A stretch of DNA of 64,000 nucleotides. Origin: Hymenobacter glacieicola (GTDB taxonomy: Bacteria > Bacteroidota > Bacteroidia > Cytophagales > Hymenobacteraceae). Location: assembly GCF_014640315.1 (NCBI RefSeq), contig NZ_BMGS01000001.1:186001-250000 (forward strand), given 5' to 3'. This document shows positions 53,206 through 62,832 of the stretch, piece by piece. The notes beneath the pieces were generated by a model. That model saw nothing but the letters and a program-made list of their open reading frames with translations. It had not been told where the DNA came from and did no database searches. Position numbers and translations under genes: made by a program. The stretch's first letter is position 1. The number at the start of each line of letters is the position of its first letter.

Positions 53206-53979
53206 ATGTCAGCTATGTCTTTCTTCCAGAAGCTATTTGGGCGCGCCGCTCCCGACAATGAGCTACCCGCTACGCTAGCTGTGCTGGGCGCTGATATGCA
53301 CTCCCACCTCCTGCCTGGCCTCGATGACGGGGCGGAAACGCTGGAACAGTCGCTGGTATTGCTGCAGCAACTACGGGACCTGGGCTACCGCAAGCTGGTG
53401 ATGACGCCCCACATCATGGGCGACTTCTACCGGAACACGCCGGCCGGAATTCAAGGCGCGTTGGACGCGCTGCGGGCGGCGGCGGCCCAAGCCGGTATTT
53501 CCGGGGTAGAGCTGGCGTGCGCGGCCGAATATTACATGGACGAAGGCCTGGCCCGCAAGCTCGAGGAAAATGAAGAACTACTGACCTTTGGAGGCGAGCA
53601 GCGCTACGTTCTATTTGAGACGTCCTACATCAATGAGCCGTTTAACCTCCAGGAAATGATGTTCAAGATGAAGGCCGCCGGCTACCGACCCGTGATGGCC
53701 CACCCGGAGCGTTATACCTACTTGTATGGCCGGTTCGAAGAGCTGATTCGAATTCGGGAGGAAGGCGTGCTGATGCAAGTAAACCTGAACTCCCTGACGG
53801 GCTACTACTCCGCCGGGGCCAAGCGCGTAGCCGAAAAGCTCATCGACGCGGGTATGGTGGACATGGTTGGTACGGATGCTCACAACCTGAAGCACGTGGA
53901 CAGTATCCGGGCTAAAGTGCTACTAACCGAATACCTGCCCAAGCTGCTGGCCTTACCGCTGCTCAACTCTACCCTGTAA
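53206..53979 (+). CDS. PHP-type tyrosine-protein phosphatase (CpsB/YwqE-like)
   Basis: 257 aa. PHP metal-site motifs: ADMHSHLLPGLDDGAE near 29-44, MTPHIMGDFY, MAHPERYTYLYG and GTDAHNLKHVD. These Mn/Fe-dependent phosphatases dephosphorylate the tyrosine tail of BY-kinases. The gene starts 10 bp after the kinase, so it is co-transcribed and is likely its partner. This Gram-positive-style PHP phosphatase with a one-piece Wzc kinase is the usual Bacteroidota combination. No low-molecular-weight (Wzb) phosphatase in the window. Confidence 0.93.
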   Translation: MSAMSFFQKLFGRAAPDNELPATLAVLGADMHSHLLPGLDDGAETLEQSLVLLQQLRDLGYRKLVMTPHIMGDFYRNTPAGIQGALDALRAAAAQAGISGVELACAAEYYMDEGLARKLEENEELLTFGGEQRYVLFETSYINEPFNLQEMMFKMKAAGYRPVMAHPERYTYLYGRFEELIRIREEGVLMQVNLNSLTGYYSAGAKRVAEKLIDAGMVDMVGTDAHNLKHVDSIRAKVLLTEYLPKLLALPLLNSTL

Positions 53980-54022
53980 ACGCTGCCGCTACTTTCCCTT
54001 CTTCACGAGTCACTCCACTTTC

Positions 54023-55030
54023 ATGATTTTTGTTACTGGCGGCAGCGGCTTGGTAGGAAGTTTTCTAATCTCGGCGCTACGGCTGCGCGGGCTACCTGTG
54101 CGGGCCCTCTACCGGCAGCAGCTTCCTCTTTTTCCTTCCGCCGAGCAAGTGGAGTGGGTAGAGGGTGATATCCGGGATGGGCTGGGGCTGCGCGCGGCTT
54201 TGGAAGGCGTCACGCACGTGTTCCACTGCGCGGGGCTAGTATCCTACGCACCCCAGGACGAAGACCTGCTGCAGCAAATAAATGTGGAAGGGGCTGCCAA
54301 CCTGGTAGATGCGTGCCTGGAGCGCCCCGGTATTCGGCTGGGCTTTGTTTCGTCGGTGGCCGCATTGGGCGGCACCGCGCCGGGGCCGGAGCAATTGCCG
54401 GCGGCCGGGCCGCTGGTGCTGGATGAAAATGCCAAGTGGGATTTAGGCGCTGAGCACAACGCCTACGCTACCTCCAAATACCTAGGCGAACTGGAGGTGT
54501 GGCGTGGCGTATCGGAGGGTCTGCAGGCTGTTATCATTAATCCCTCGGTTATCCTGGGCCCGGCCGATTGGGACCGTAGCAGCACCCGCTTGTTCCGCTA
54601 TGCCTTCAACGAGCACCGGTTTTACACGCCGGGCAGCATTAATCTGGTAGATGTGCGGGATGTAGTGGAAATTCTGCTGCGCCTGACCCTCGACACCGCT
54701 TACAGCGGCCAGCGCTACGTAGTGAATGCCGGCGCCTTGCCTCTGCGCGAGTTTATGGCCCAGGCCGCCGCCTGCTTTCACAAGCGTCCGCCCACCGTAG
54801 CCGTGCCCGACTGGGCGGCCGAGACCATCTGGCGCCTGGAGCACGTGCGGTCCTTGCTGACCGGCGCCCGCCCACTCATTACCAAAGACACGGCCCGCGC
54901 CGGCCGCCGGGCTACCGAGTACCGGGCCACTAAAATCGAGCAGGCCCTGGCGTTCCGCTTCCGGCCCCTGGCCGAAACCATCAGGTGGTGCTGCGCCGGA
55001 CTTAGCAAGGGCAAAGAGGTAGCTACCTGA
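54023..55030 (+). CDS. NAD-dependent epimerase/dehydratase (extended SDR)
   Basis: 335 aa. Rossmann GGSGLVGSFLIS at 6-17 (TGxxGxxG type), VFHCAGLVSY, catalytic S/YxxxK with AYATSKYLGELEVWR near 150, and INPSVILGPADWDRSS. The fold is that of dihydroflavonol reductase/NAD-sugar epimerase relatives. It lies 43 bp after the capsule phosphatase, so it may act in surface polysaccharide precursor synthesis, though generic reductase roles are equally possible. Confidence 0.85.
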   Translation: MIFVTGGSGLVGSFLISALRLRGLPVRALYRQQLPLFPSAEQVEWVEGDIRDGLGLRAALEGVTHVFHCAGLVSYAPQDEDLLQQINVEGAANLVDACLERPGIRLGFVSSVAALGGTAPGPEQLPAAGPLVLDENAKWDLGAEHNAYATSKYLGELEVWRGVSEGLQAVIINPSVILGPADWDRSSTRLFRYAFNEHRFYTPGSINLVDVRDVVEILLRLTLDTAYSGQRYVVNAGALPLREFMAQAAACFHKRPPTVAVPDWAAETIWRLEHVRSLLTGARPLITKDTARAGRRATEYRATKIEQALAFRFRPLAETIRWCCAGLSKGKEVAT

Positions 55031-55211
55031 GTCTTCCGCCTGGCCGAGCGGAACGATTGCGCAGCTACCGTTTTACTCCCTTACTCCTCTAGAACCCATC
55101 GGCCTCCGGTGCGGTTATTGTATATTCAGGGCGGGAGGTGCTTTCCGCTGAAAATGCCCCACTGACCCGCGAAGTCTGCCGTTTTGGCGGCGACGTGTCG
55201 ATTGTAGCAGA

Positions 55212-56615
55212 ATGAGAATGAACGAGAATTTTGAGGATCGGGACGAAGTAGAGGCTACCGTGCGTCGTTTTGAGCAGATGGTAGCCCTGAACGAGCCCGT
55301 GTTTTTTGATCTGGCCGATTTTGAAAACATCATCGACCATTACACCACCACTACTCAATACGAAAAAGCCTTGCAGGCCTGCGAAGCCGGCATTGCGCAA
55401 TATCCGTTTAGTACCGAACTCCTGATTGACCGCTCCCAGGTGCTGGCCATGAAGGGCGAGTATGCCGCGGCCAGCAGCCAGATCGAGGACGTAGCCCTGC
55501 TCGACCCCGACAACCCCGATGTGGCCGTTACCCGCGGCATTATCGCTACCCAGAAAGGCGAGTTTGCCGAGGCCATTGCTTTTTTCCACCAGGCCGCCGA
55601 GCGCGCCCAGGACCGCGACGACATCTTCTTCAACCTGGGCCTGGCCTACCAGAGCTGGCAGAAGTTCAAGAGTGCCGCCAAGTACTATAAGCAAAGCCTG
55701 CGCCTGAACCCCGACAACGATGTGGCGGTGCAGGAGCTGCTGTACTGCCTGGAAGTAAGCGAGCGGCTGGAAAAGAACCTGGACTTCTTCCGTCGCTTCA
55801 CCGATGAGGACCCTTACTCGGCCGTGGCCTGGTACAACCTGGGCCAGGCTTACTACCGGGCCGGCAAGCTCGATGAGGCTATCAGCGCCTTTGAGTACGC
55901 CATCCTGATTGACGGGAAATTCTACGAGGCGCACGGGTTTCTGGCCAGCGTGTACGTTACCCAGGAGCGCTACCGCGCCGCCATCAGTGAGTTTGAGCTG
56001 AGCCACCCCGAGGGGGAGCCCAGCCCGGAAGCGTTGTGCAACATCGGGGAGTGCCACGAGAAGCTGGCCGAGTGGGACTTGGCCCGCCGCTTCTACCAGC
56101 GCGCCATCGACCTGGACCCCGAGATGGACGAGGCCTGGTTTGGTATCGGCATTGTGATGAATGTGCAGGAAAAGTACTTCGAGGCCATTCACTTCTTCCG
56201 CAAGGCCGTGAGCCTCTACGAGGAAAGCGTGGAGTACTGGCTGGCCCTGGCCGCCGCCGAGTACCAGATAGGCAACATTGTCTCGTCGATTGAAGCCTAC
56301 GAGAAAGCCGTGGAGGTAGCCCCCGACAACAAGGATGCCTGGCTGAACTGGAGCATTATTCTCTACGAGCAGGGCAACTTCGACGGGGCCATTGACCTGA
56401 TGCGCAACGCCGTGGAAATTCAGCCCATGGAGGCCGAACTGCACTACCGCCTGTGCGCCTACCTGCTGGCCGGCGGCCGGTACCGCGAGGCCTACGAGTG
56501 CCTGGAAAACGCCCTGGTTCTGGACTTTGACAAGCACCGCCTGCTGTTCGATTACTTCCCGGAGCTGGAGTCGCAGAAAGCCCTGGCCCGCCTGATTGAC
56601 CAGTATCGGAAATAG
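55212..56615 (+). CDS. TPR-repeat protein
   Basis: 467 aa built of about eleven tetratricopeptide repeats across the whole length (for example IFFNLGLAYQSWQKFKSAAK, AWYNLGQAYYRAGKLDEA, AWFGIGIVMNVQEKYFEA). No signal peptide, so a cytoplasmic scaffold for protein-protein contacts. The ATG at 55212 is followed two codons later by another possible start. No catalytic domain. A hairpin lacking a T tract follows. A Bacteroidota-conserved TPR type; partner unknown. Confidence 0.85.
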   Translation: MRMNENFEDRDEVEATVRRFEQMVALNEPVFFDLADFENIIDHYTTTTQYEKALQACEAGIAQYPFSTELLIDRSQVLAMKGEYAAASSQIEDVALLDPDNPDVAVTRGIIATQKGEFAEAIAFFHQAAERAQDRDDIFFNLGLAYQSWQKFKSAAKYYKQSLRLNPDNDVAVQELLYCLEVSERLEKNLDFFRRFTDEDPYSAVAWYNLGQAYYRAGKLDEAISAFEYAILIDGKFYEAHGFLASVYVTQERYRAAISEFELSHPEGEPSPEALCNIGECHEKLAEWDLARRFYQRAIDLDPEMDEAWFGIGIVMNVQEKYFEAIHFFRKAVSLYEESVEYWLALAAAEYQIGNIVSSIEAYEKAVEVAPDNKDAWLNWSIILYEQGNFDGAIDLMRNAVEIQPMEAELHYRLCAYLLAGGRYREAYECLENALVLDFDKHRLLFDYFPELESQKALARLIDQYRK

Positions 56616-56637
56616 GCGCTGCTCTCAGCCCGACGGG

Positions 56638-56682
56638 GGCCTCCGCGGGTGCCGGCTACGTAGCTGGCCCCCGCGGAGGCCT
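56638..56682 (+). terminator. Hairpin after the TPR gene
   Basis: GGCCTCCGCGGG and CCCGCGGAGGCC arms, loop about 18 bases, no T tract. Weak as an intrinsic terminator. Confidence 0.5.
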
Positions 56683-56714
56683 CGCCATTTCAAAGCGGTT
56701 ACAGAATTCGGGCG

Positions 56715-56722
56715 TACTTTTG
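56715..56722 (+). promoter_or_regulatory. Candidate -7 box of the phosphosulfolactate synthase gene
   Basis: TACTTTTG, 79 bases upstream of the ATG at 56802. No clear -33 TTG. Confidence 0.4.
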
Positions 56723-56801
56723 GGCGCGGCGCCACCGGGCTTTCGCATCGTCTCGAAGCCTCGTGCCGCTTTCACGTTCATCTGACTCTAGGTCTTACAA
56801 C

Positions 56802-57635
56802 ATGAATTACACCCTCAACCAACTCCCCGAGCGCACCCAAAAACCCCGCGAGCAAGGCTTTACCATGGTCATGGATAAAGGCCTCAGCGTCCGCGAGGCG
56901 GAGGACTTTCTGGAAGTAGGGGCCGCCTACACCGACATTGTTAAGCTGGGCTGGGCCACGTCCTACGTCAACCCCAACCTGAAGCGCAAGCTGGCAGTGT
57001 ACAAGGAGGCTGGCATTCCAGTGTACTTTGGCGGAACCCTGTTTGAGGCTTTTATCATCCGGAACCAGTTTGATGACTACCGCCGGCTGCTGGAAAACTT
57101 CGGTATGGAATACGCCGAAGTATCGGACGGCTCCATTGACCTGAACCACGACAAGAAGCTGGAATTTATCCGCACGTTGGCTCAAGATGTGAAGGTGTTG
57201 TCGGAGGTAGGCTCCAAGGATGCGGAAAAGATTATTCCGCCCTACAAGTGGATTTCGCAGATGAAAACCGAGCTGGAAGCTGGCGCCGTAAAGGTTATCG
57301 GGGAAGCTCGCGAGGCTGGCAACGTGGGCCTGTTCCGCAGCACCGGCGAGGTGCGCTCCGGTCTGGTAGAGGAAATCCTGACCCAGATTCCCTTCGAGAA
57401 AATCATTTGGGAAGCGCCCCAGAAAGCCCAACAAGTGTGGTTTATCAAGTTGCTGGGCGCCAACGTGAACCTGGGCAACATTGCCCCCAACGAAATTATC
57501 AGCCTGGAAACCATTCGACTGGGCCTGCGCGGCGACACCTTCACGGACTTCCTGGACATGGACAACGTGGACGAAATGTTCAAGCCTGAGCCCAAGGTAG
57601 CGGGCAAGCCCGGCACCTCTATGCCCCGGGGCTAG
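56802..57635 (+). CDS. comA: Phosphosulfolactate synthase (ComA family)
   Basis: 277 aa from ATG 56802. The ComA family adds sulfite to phosphoenolpyruvate giving (2R)-phosphosulfolactate, known from coenzyme M synthesis in methanogens. Seen: MVMDKGLSVREAEDFLEVGA, DIVKLGWATSY, YFGGTLFEAF, YAEVSDGSIDL, EVGSKDAEKI, KVIGEAREAGNVGLF and KIIWEAPQKAQQVWFIKLLG: a TIM barrel with the family's acidic and Lys residues. No ComB or ComC is nearby. In gliding Bacteroidota a likely use is cysteate supply for sulfonolipids (capnine, sulfobacins); that is inference. Single gene with terminators. Confidence 0.9.
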   Translation: MNYTLNQLPERTQKPREQGFTMVMDKGLSVREAEDFLEVGAAYTDIVKLGWATSYVNPNLKRKLAVYKEAGIPVYFGGTLFEAFIIRNQFDDYRRLLENFGMEYAEVSDGSIDLNHDKKLEFIRTLAQDVKVLSEVGSKDAEKIIPPYKWISQMKTELEAGAVKVIGEAREAGNVGLFRSTGEVRSGLVEEILTQIPFEKIIWEAPQKAQQVWFIKLLGANVNLGNIAPNEIISLETIRLGLRGDTFTDFLDMDNVDEMFKPEPKVAGKPGTSMPRG

Positions 57636-57655
57636 CTCCCAAAAGTATCCGCTTG

Positions 57656-57688
57656 AAAAGGCTGCGCCGCATGAGGGCGCAGCCTTTT
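57656..57688. terminator. Bidirectional terminator after the comA gene
   Basis: AAAAGGCTGCGCC and GGCGCAGCCTTTT stem. The 170 bp that follow hold no gene. Confidence 0.8.
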
Positions 57689-57837
57689 CTGGTTTTCACG
57701 GCCCGGCATTTCAGGCTGAAATCTTCCCTCCAACGCGAAGCCAGTAGCAGCGCCGTGCGGCCCCACGCTACCTGGTAGCGGGCGGTTTCGAGTTTCTGAG
57801 ACCGGGAAGTCAACTTCAACCACGGCAATTCAGTAAA

Positions 57838-57872
57838 GGAAAGGCCTGACTTTGTGAGGTCGGGCTTTTCCT
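57838..57872 (+). terminator. Second hairpin upstream of the sorbosone-dehydrogenase-like gene
   Basis: GGAAAGGCCTGAC and GTCGGGCTTTTCC arms around TTTGTGAG, with one mismatch, ending 24 bases before the next ATG. Confidence 0.6.
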
Positions 57873-57895
57873 ATTTACCGATCTAGCCACTACCA

Positions 57896-59233
<1,338 letters not shown>

Positions 59234-59256
59234 GTTACTCTTGAGCCCGACACAAC

Positions 59257-59288
59257 GCCCGCGTTTCCCTTCGAAGCGCGGGCTTTTT
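59257..59288 (+). terminator. Terminator after the sorbosone-dehydrogenase-like gene
   Basis: GCCCGCG(TTT) and (AAG)CGCGGGC stem followed by TTTTT. Confidence 0.8.
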
Positions 59289-59394
59289 GGTAGCAGCCAA
59301 CTCGAGAATCCCTTATAAAAAAGAGAAGAGGTAGCGCAACGATCCGCCGCTTTAGCCGAATAACAACAGATGCGCTTCCTGTTTTGCCCTGACT

Positions 59395-60318
59395 ATGAAC
59401 TGGCTCCCTAAAATCATCCTAACCAGTACCCTCTGGCTGGCTTTTATCAGTGGCGGACAGGCCCAGCCGGCTGGCAGCCCGCGCCAATCCGTTGCCAAAG
59501 CCTCGGCTACTCCCGCCGCGCCTACCCGTGCGCTACTGTGGAAGATTTCGGGCAAGGGCCTGGCCAAACCTTCCTACCTCTACGGCACCATCCACCTGAT
59601 TTGCCCCCAGGATTTGCGCATAACCGAGCCGGTTAAACGGGCCTTTACCAGCACCCGGCAACTCATGCTGGAGCTGGACCTGGATAGTCCTACGCTGCTC
59701 CAGGACATGAAAGCTGGTATGAAGATGAACGACGGCCAGACCCTGCACAAGCTGCTGTCGGCCGCTGACTACGCCCGCGTTAGCAGCTACCTCAAAGACA
59801 AGGCCGGTATTCCCATTGCCCAGGTTAGTATGCTCAAGCCCTTTATCGTCAGCTCTTTGCTTTACTCCAATCTGCTGAACTGCACGCCAGCCAGTTATGA
59901 AACCAGCTTCGTGAAGCTGGCCCAGGAGCAGCACAAGGAAATACGCGGGCTGGAAACGGTGCAGGAGCAAATGGGCTTTTTCGATAAGATCCCCTACGCC
60001 GTGCAAAGCCAACTCCTGGCCGACCTAGTTGGCCGCGAAGCAGAGGCCCAGCAGGAATTTCAGTTGCTGGTTGCGCTTTACAAGGCCCAGAAGATAGAGG
60101 AGCTGCGGGCCGTGACCAGCGCCAGCGCTTTCTCCTTTCCCGGCTACGCTGAAATGCTGCTCGACGAGCGGAACCAGCATTGGGTAGCCAGCATCGCCCA
60201 GCAAGCCGCTGGCCAGCCTACCTTCTTTGCCGTGGGAGCCGCCCACCTGGGCGGGCCAAAAGGGCTCCTGGCTTTGCTGCGGCAACAGGGCTACCAGGTG
60301 CTACCCGTAACGCGTTAA
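59395..60318 (+). CDS. TraB/GumN-family protein
   Basis: 307 aa with a signal peptide (WLAFISGGQAQ), so exported. TraB/GumN signatures: LWKISGKGLAKPSYLYGTIHLICPQ-type start with the GTIH metal motif near 62-65, LMLELDLDS, and the paired C-terminal FFAVGAAHLGGPKGLLALL. The family is related to Tiki-type metalloproteases, so a protease role is possible; GumN itself sits in a xanthan locus. Not tied to neighbours here. Confidence 0.88.
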   Translation: MNWLPKIILTSTLWLAFISGGQAQPAGSPRQSVAKASATPAAPTRALLWKISGKGLAKPSYLYGTIHLICPQDLRITEPVKRAFTSTRQLMLELDLDSPTLLQDMKAGMKMNDGQTLHKLLSAADYARVSSYLKDKAGIPIAQVSMLKPFIVSSLLYSNLLNCTPASYETSFVKLAQEQHKEIRGLETVQEQMGFFDKIPYAVQSQLLADLVGREAEAQQEFQLLVALYKAQKIEELRAVTSASAFSFPGYAEMLLDERNQHWVASIAQQAAGQPTFFAVGAAHLGGPKGLLALLRQQGYQVLPVTR

Positions 60319-60368
60319 TTGCAGCACAATTAGTAGGCTGTTCCTGGTCTCACGTTAAGAGGCTTCCA

Positions 60369-60397
60369 TTGAGCTTGCCGCAAGGGCCGTATGTTTG
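60369..60397 (+). promoter_or_regulatory. Promoter immediately upstream of the spermidine-synthase-like gene
   Basis: -33 TTG at 60369-60371, 18-bp spacer, -7 box TATGTTTG at 60390-60397. The box ends six bases before the ATG, so the transcript would be leaderless or nearly so. Confidence 0.55.
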
Positions 60398-60403
60398 TCC
60401 GGT

Positions 60404-61063
60404 ATGAACAAGCTACTGACTACCCTGCGCCACTGGTTGAGTTACGCCCTGCCGCTTTCCCGCCGGGTAGAGTCGCGCTACAGCGGCCCGCTGACGGTGG
60501 AGCTGCACCGCGGCCGCAAAGTGCTCAATGCCCAATACGCGAATTACAGCTACGGCCCGCTCCAGCAGATTTTGCGCTACGGACTGTTCGTCATGGCCCC
60601 GGATGCCACGGTTGCGGCGCTAGTACTGGGCATGGGCGGAGGCTCCGTGGTTGACACGTTGCGGCGGGAGCGGGGGCACACCGGCCCCATTACGGCCGTG
60701 GAGCTAGACCCAGCTATTGTGGAGCTGGCCGCCACCGAGTTTGGCATTCGGCCCGATGCCCAATTGCAAATTGTTTGCGCCGATGCATTCGAGTGGGTGG
60801 CTACGGCCCCTACAGACGCGTACGGCTTGATCGTCATTGATTTGTTTATTGATCTAACCTTGCCTCGGCAACTCAGCGAAGTTTATTTCTGGCAGCAGGT
60901 GCGGCGGGTGCTGCAACCGGGCGGCGCCGTACTGCTCAATACGTTGGCGCAGGCTCCGCTTTTGATTACGGGGCAACTGGCTCCCGACTACCTGGCCCAG
61001 CAAAGTTTCGAGGTGAAAGACCTCGAAGTAGAGTACAATCGTCTGCTGATCCTGCGGGGGTAG
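60404..61063 (+). CDS. Spermidine synthase-like methyltransferase-fold protein
   Basis: 219 aa from ATG 60404, 6 bases after a good -7 box; a TTG three codons earlier overlaps that box. Class I SAM-fold: VLGMGGGSVVDTLRRE (glycine-rich loop) near 75-90, TAVELDPAIVELAATEFG (acidic end of strand 2), VCADAFEWV and YGLIVIDLFIDLTLP, the last replacing the usual catalytic D-S-(S/T)-D of true spermidine synthases. So it is a spermine/spermidine-synthase-like protein whose substrate may not be putrescine. Cytoplasmic. Confidence 0.85.
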   Translation: MNKLLTTLRHWLSYALPLSRRVESRYSGPLTVELHRGRKVLNAQYANYSYGPLQQILRYGLFVMAPDATVAALVLGMGGGSVVDTLRRERGHTGPITAVELDPAIVELAATEFGIRPDAQLQIVCADAFEWVATAPTDAYGLIVIDLFIDLTLPRQLSEVYFWQQVRRVLQPGGAVLLNTLAQAPLLITGQLAPDYLAQQSFEVKDLEVEYNRLLILRG

Positions 61064-61147
61064 TTGTGGCATCCAGCCAAAAGCCTGCCCCGTCACTAGA
61101 AGTTGCAACGCAGAAACCCCTTTCTTTGTAGGCTCAACCCCCGCTCT

Positions 61148-61804
61148 ATGGAAATCCTGAAGCATCTGCTCGACTTTATTCTGCACCTTGACAAGCACCT
61201 GGCCGAGATAATTCAGGATTATGGCGTCTGGACCTACGCTATTCTGTTCCTCATCATCTTCGTGGAAACAGGGGTAGTGGTGCTGCCCTTCCTGCCCGGC
61301 GACTCTCTGCTGTTTGCCGCGGGTACCTTGGCTGCTCTGCCCGGCTCCCCGCTCAATATATGGGCCATGATCGGGCTGCTGATTCTGGCTGCCGTCCTCG
61401 GCGACACCCTTAACTACCACATCGGTGACTACTTAGGGCCGCGGGTGTTTCGGGAAAATTCCCGGTTTCTGAAACGGGAACACCTCGAGAAAACTCAGGC
61501 TTTCTACCAGAAGCACGGAGCCAAAACAATCATTATAGCCCGCTTTATTCCCATTATCCGCACGTTTGCGCCCTTTGTGGCGGGTGTGGGCACCATGAGC
61601 TACACAAAGTTCCTCTCCTATAACGTGGTGGGCGCGGTGCTGTGGGTAGTGCTGCTGACAGGTGCCGGCTACTTTCTCGGCAGCATCCCCTGGATTCAGC
61701 AAAACTTCGGGTTGTTTACCATCGGCATCATTGTGGTATCGGTGCTGCCGGCCGTGTTTGAGTTCTTTAAGGCTCGCCGCCCGAGCAACGTAGCGAGCCA
61801 CTAA
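61148..61804 (+). CDS. DedA-family membrane protein
   Basis: 218 aa from ATG 61148. Hallmarks: FVETGVVVLPFLPGDSLLFAAG (E and PGE/D motif), LGDTLNYHIGDYLGPRVF, and the amphipathic IIARFIPIIRTFAPFVAGVG with the conserved FxPxxR. DedA/SNARE-associated proteins support proton-dependent membrane homeostasis and recycling of undecaprenyl phosphate across the membrane. Five or six helices. It lies 84 bp after the methyltransferase-like gene on the same strand, so possibly co-transcribed. Confidence 0.94.
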   Translation: MEILKHLLDFILHLDKHLAEIIQDYGVWTYAILFLIIFVETGVVVLPFLPGDSLLFAAGTLAALPGSPLNIWAMIGLLILAAVLGDTLNYHIGDYLGPRVFRENSRFLKREHLEKTQAFYQKHGAKTIIIARFIPIIRTFAPFVAGVGTMSYTKFLSYNVVGAVLWVVLLTGAGYFLGSIPWIQQNFGLFTIGIIVVSVLPAVFEFFKARRPSNVASH

Positions 61805-61831
61805 CCCTTTCTGGTGTATTAAATAAATGAT

Positions 61832-61870
61832 AAAAACCGCTCGGCCCAGGTTGGGGCTGAGCGGTTTTTT
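61832..61870 (+). terminator. Terminator after the DedA gene
   Basis: AAAAACCGCTCGGCCCAG stem with TGGGGCTGAGCGGTTTTTT, 28 bases after the stop codon. Confidence 0.85.
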
Positions 61871-61902
61871 GCTGTTGTTTACAGTGCAATTACCCGCGTG
61901 TT

Positions 61903-62646
61903 ATGCCTGAATTTGGACTTCTGGGCCGCTCCCTGCGCCACTCCTTTTCTCAAACCTATTTTTCCCAGAAATTTCACAATCTGGAGCTGGCTGATCATCA
62001 TTATGAGCTGTTCGAGCTGGCTACTATGGATGAGCTGCCGGGCCTGCTGGCCCGCCACCCCGACCTGCGCGGCCTCAACGTGACCATTCCCTACAAGGAG
62101 CAAGTATGGCCGTTCCTGAACGAGGTAGCGCCCTCTGCCGCTCGGGTTGGGGCCGTCAATGTCATCGAGTTTCGGGCCGATGGGCAGCTGATTGGGCACA
62201 ACACCGACTACCTGGGCTTCCGCGAGTCGTTGCGAAATTTCCTGCCCGAGGCGAAGCTACCGGAAATGCGGGCCCTGATTTTGGGTAGCGGTGGTGCCTC
62301 CAAAGCCGTGGAAGTTGCCCTCCGCGACCTAAATATTGGGTATTGGGTAGTGTCGCGCAATGCCCTAGGAGCGGGGCTGACTTACGAGGAGCTGACGCCG
62401 CGCCTGTTGCAGGACCACCCGCTCATCATTAATACTACCCCCCTGGGCACCACGCCCAACGTGGAGGAGTGCCCGCCCATTCCTTACCCCTACCTCACGG
62501 CTCAGCACTACCTCTACGACCTCATCTATAACCCCACCGAAACCGAATTCATGAAGCGCGGGGCTGCTCTCGGCGCTCAAACCAAAAACGGTTTCGAAAT
62601 GCTCTGCCTCCAGGCCGAAGCCGCCTGGCAAATCTGGAATAGGTGA
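61903..62646 (+). CDS. aroE: Shikimate dehydrogenase
   Basis: NADPH-linked reduction of 3-dehydroshikimate in aromatic amino acid synthesis. 247 aa, a compact form. Catalytic pair K65 (NVTIPYKEQVWPF) and D102 (GHNTDYLGF). The nucleotide loop is LILGSGGASKAVEVAL (GxGGxx type) near 126, and the C-terminus KNGFEMLCLQAEAAWQIW is typical of AroE. The substrate-binding start LLGRSLRHSFSQTYF is complete, so ATG 61903 fits. Single gene. Confidence 0.95.
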   Translation: MPEFGLLGRSLRHSFSQTYFSQKFHNLELADHHYELFELATMDELPGLLARHPDLRGLNVTIPYKEQVWPFLNEVAPSAARVGAVNVIEFRADGQLIGHNTDYLGFRESLRNFLPEAKLPEMRALILGSGGASKAVEVALRDLNIGYWVVSRNALGAGLTYEELTPRLLQDHPLIINTTPLGTTPNVEECPPIPYPYLTAQHYLYDLIYNPTETEFMKRGAALGAQTKNGFEMLCLQAEAAWQIWNR

Positions 62647-62832
62647 GACGGTGAGATGGTGAAGTGGTGATTGAGTGAATTAGTGATTCGGTGAATACAT
62701 ACGTGCTGTCATCCTGAGCCGCGCAAAGGACCTCTACCTCTGTTGAGTTAACCAGAGGTAGAGGTCCTTTGCGCTGCTCAGGATGACAGCCGTTCTGTTA
62801 ACTCACAAACTCACCATTTCACCGCCTCACCA
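62646..62832. repeat. Intergenic inverted-repeat element with GGTGA/TCACC flanks
   Basis: Arms 62705-62742 and 62753-62790 are near-perfect over 38 bp (GCTGTCATCCTGAGCCGCGC, then AAAGGACCTCTACCTCTG) with a 10-base loop. The element is flanked by short degenerate runs, GGTGA units at 62646-62695 and TCACC units at about 62800-62832, themselves inverted to each other. The same GTCAT-CTGAGC ends occur at 36.3 kb. Confidence 0.85.
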
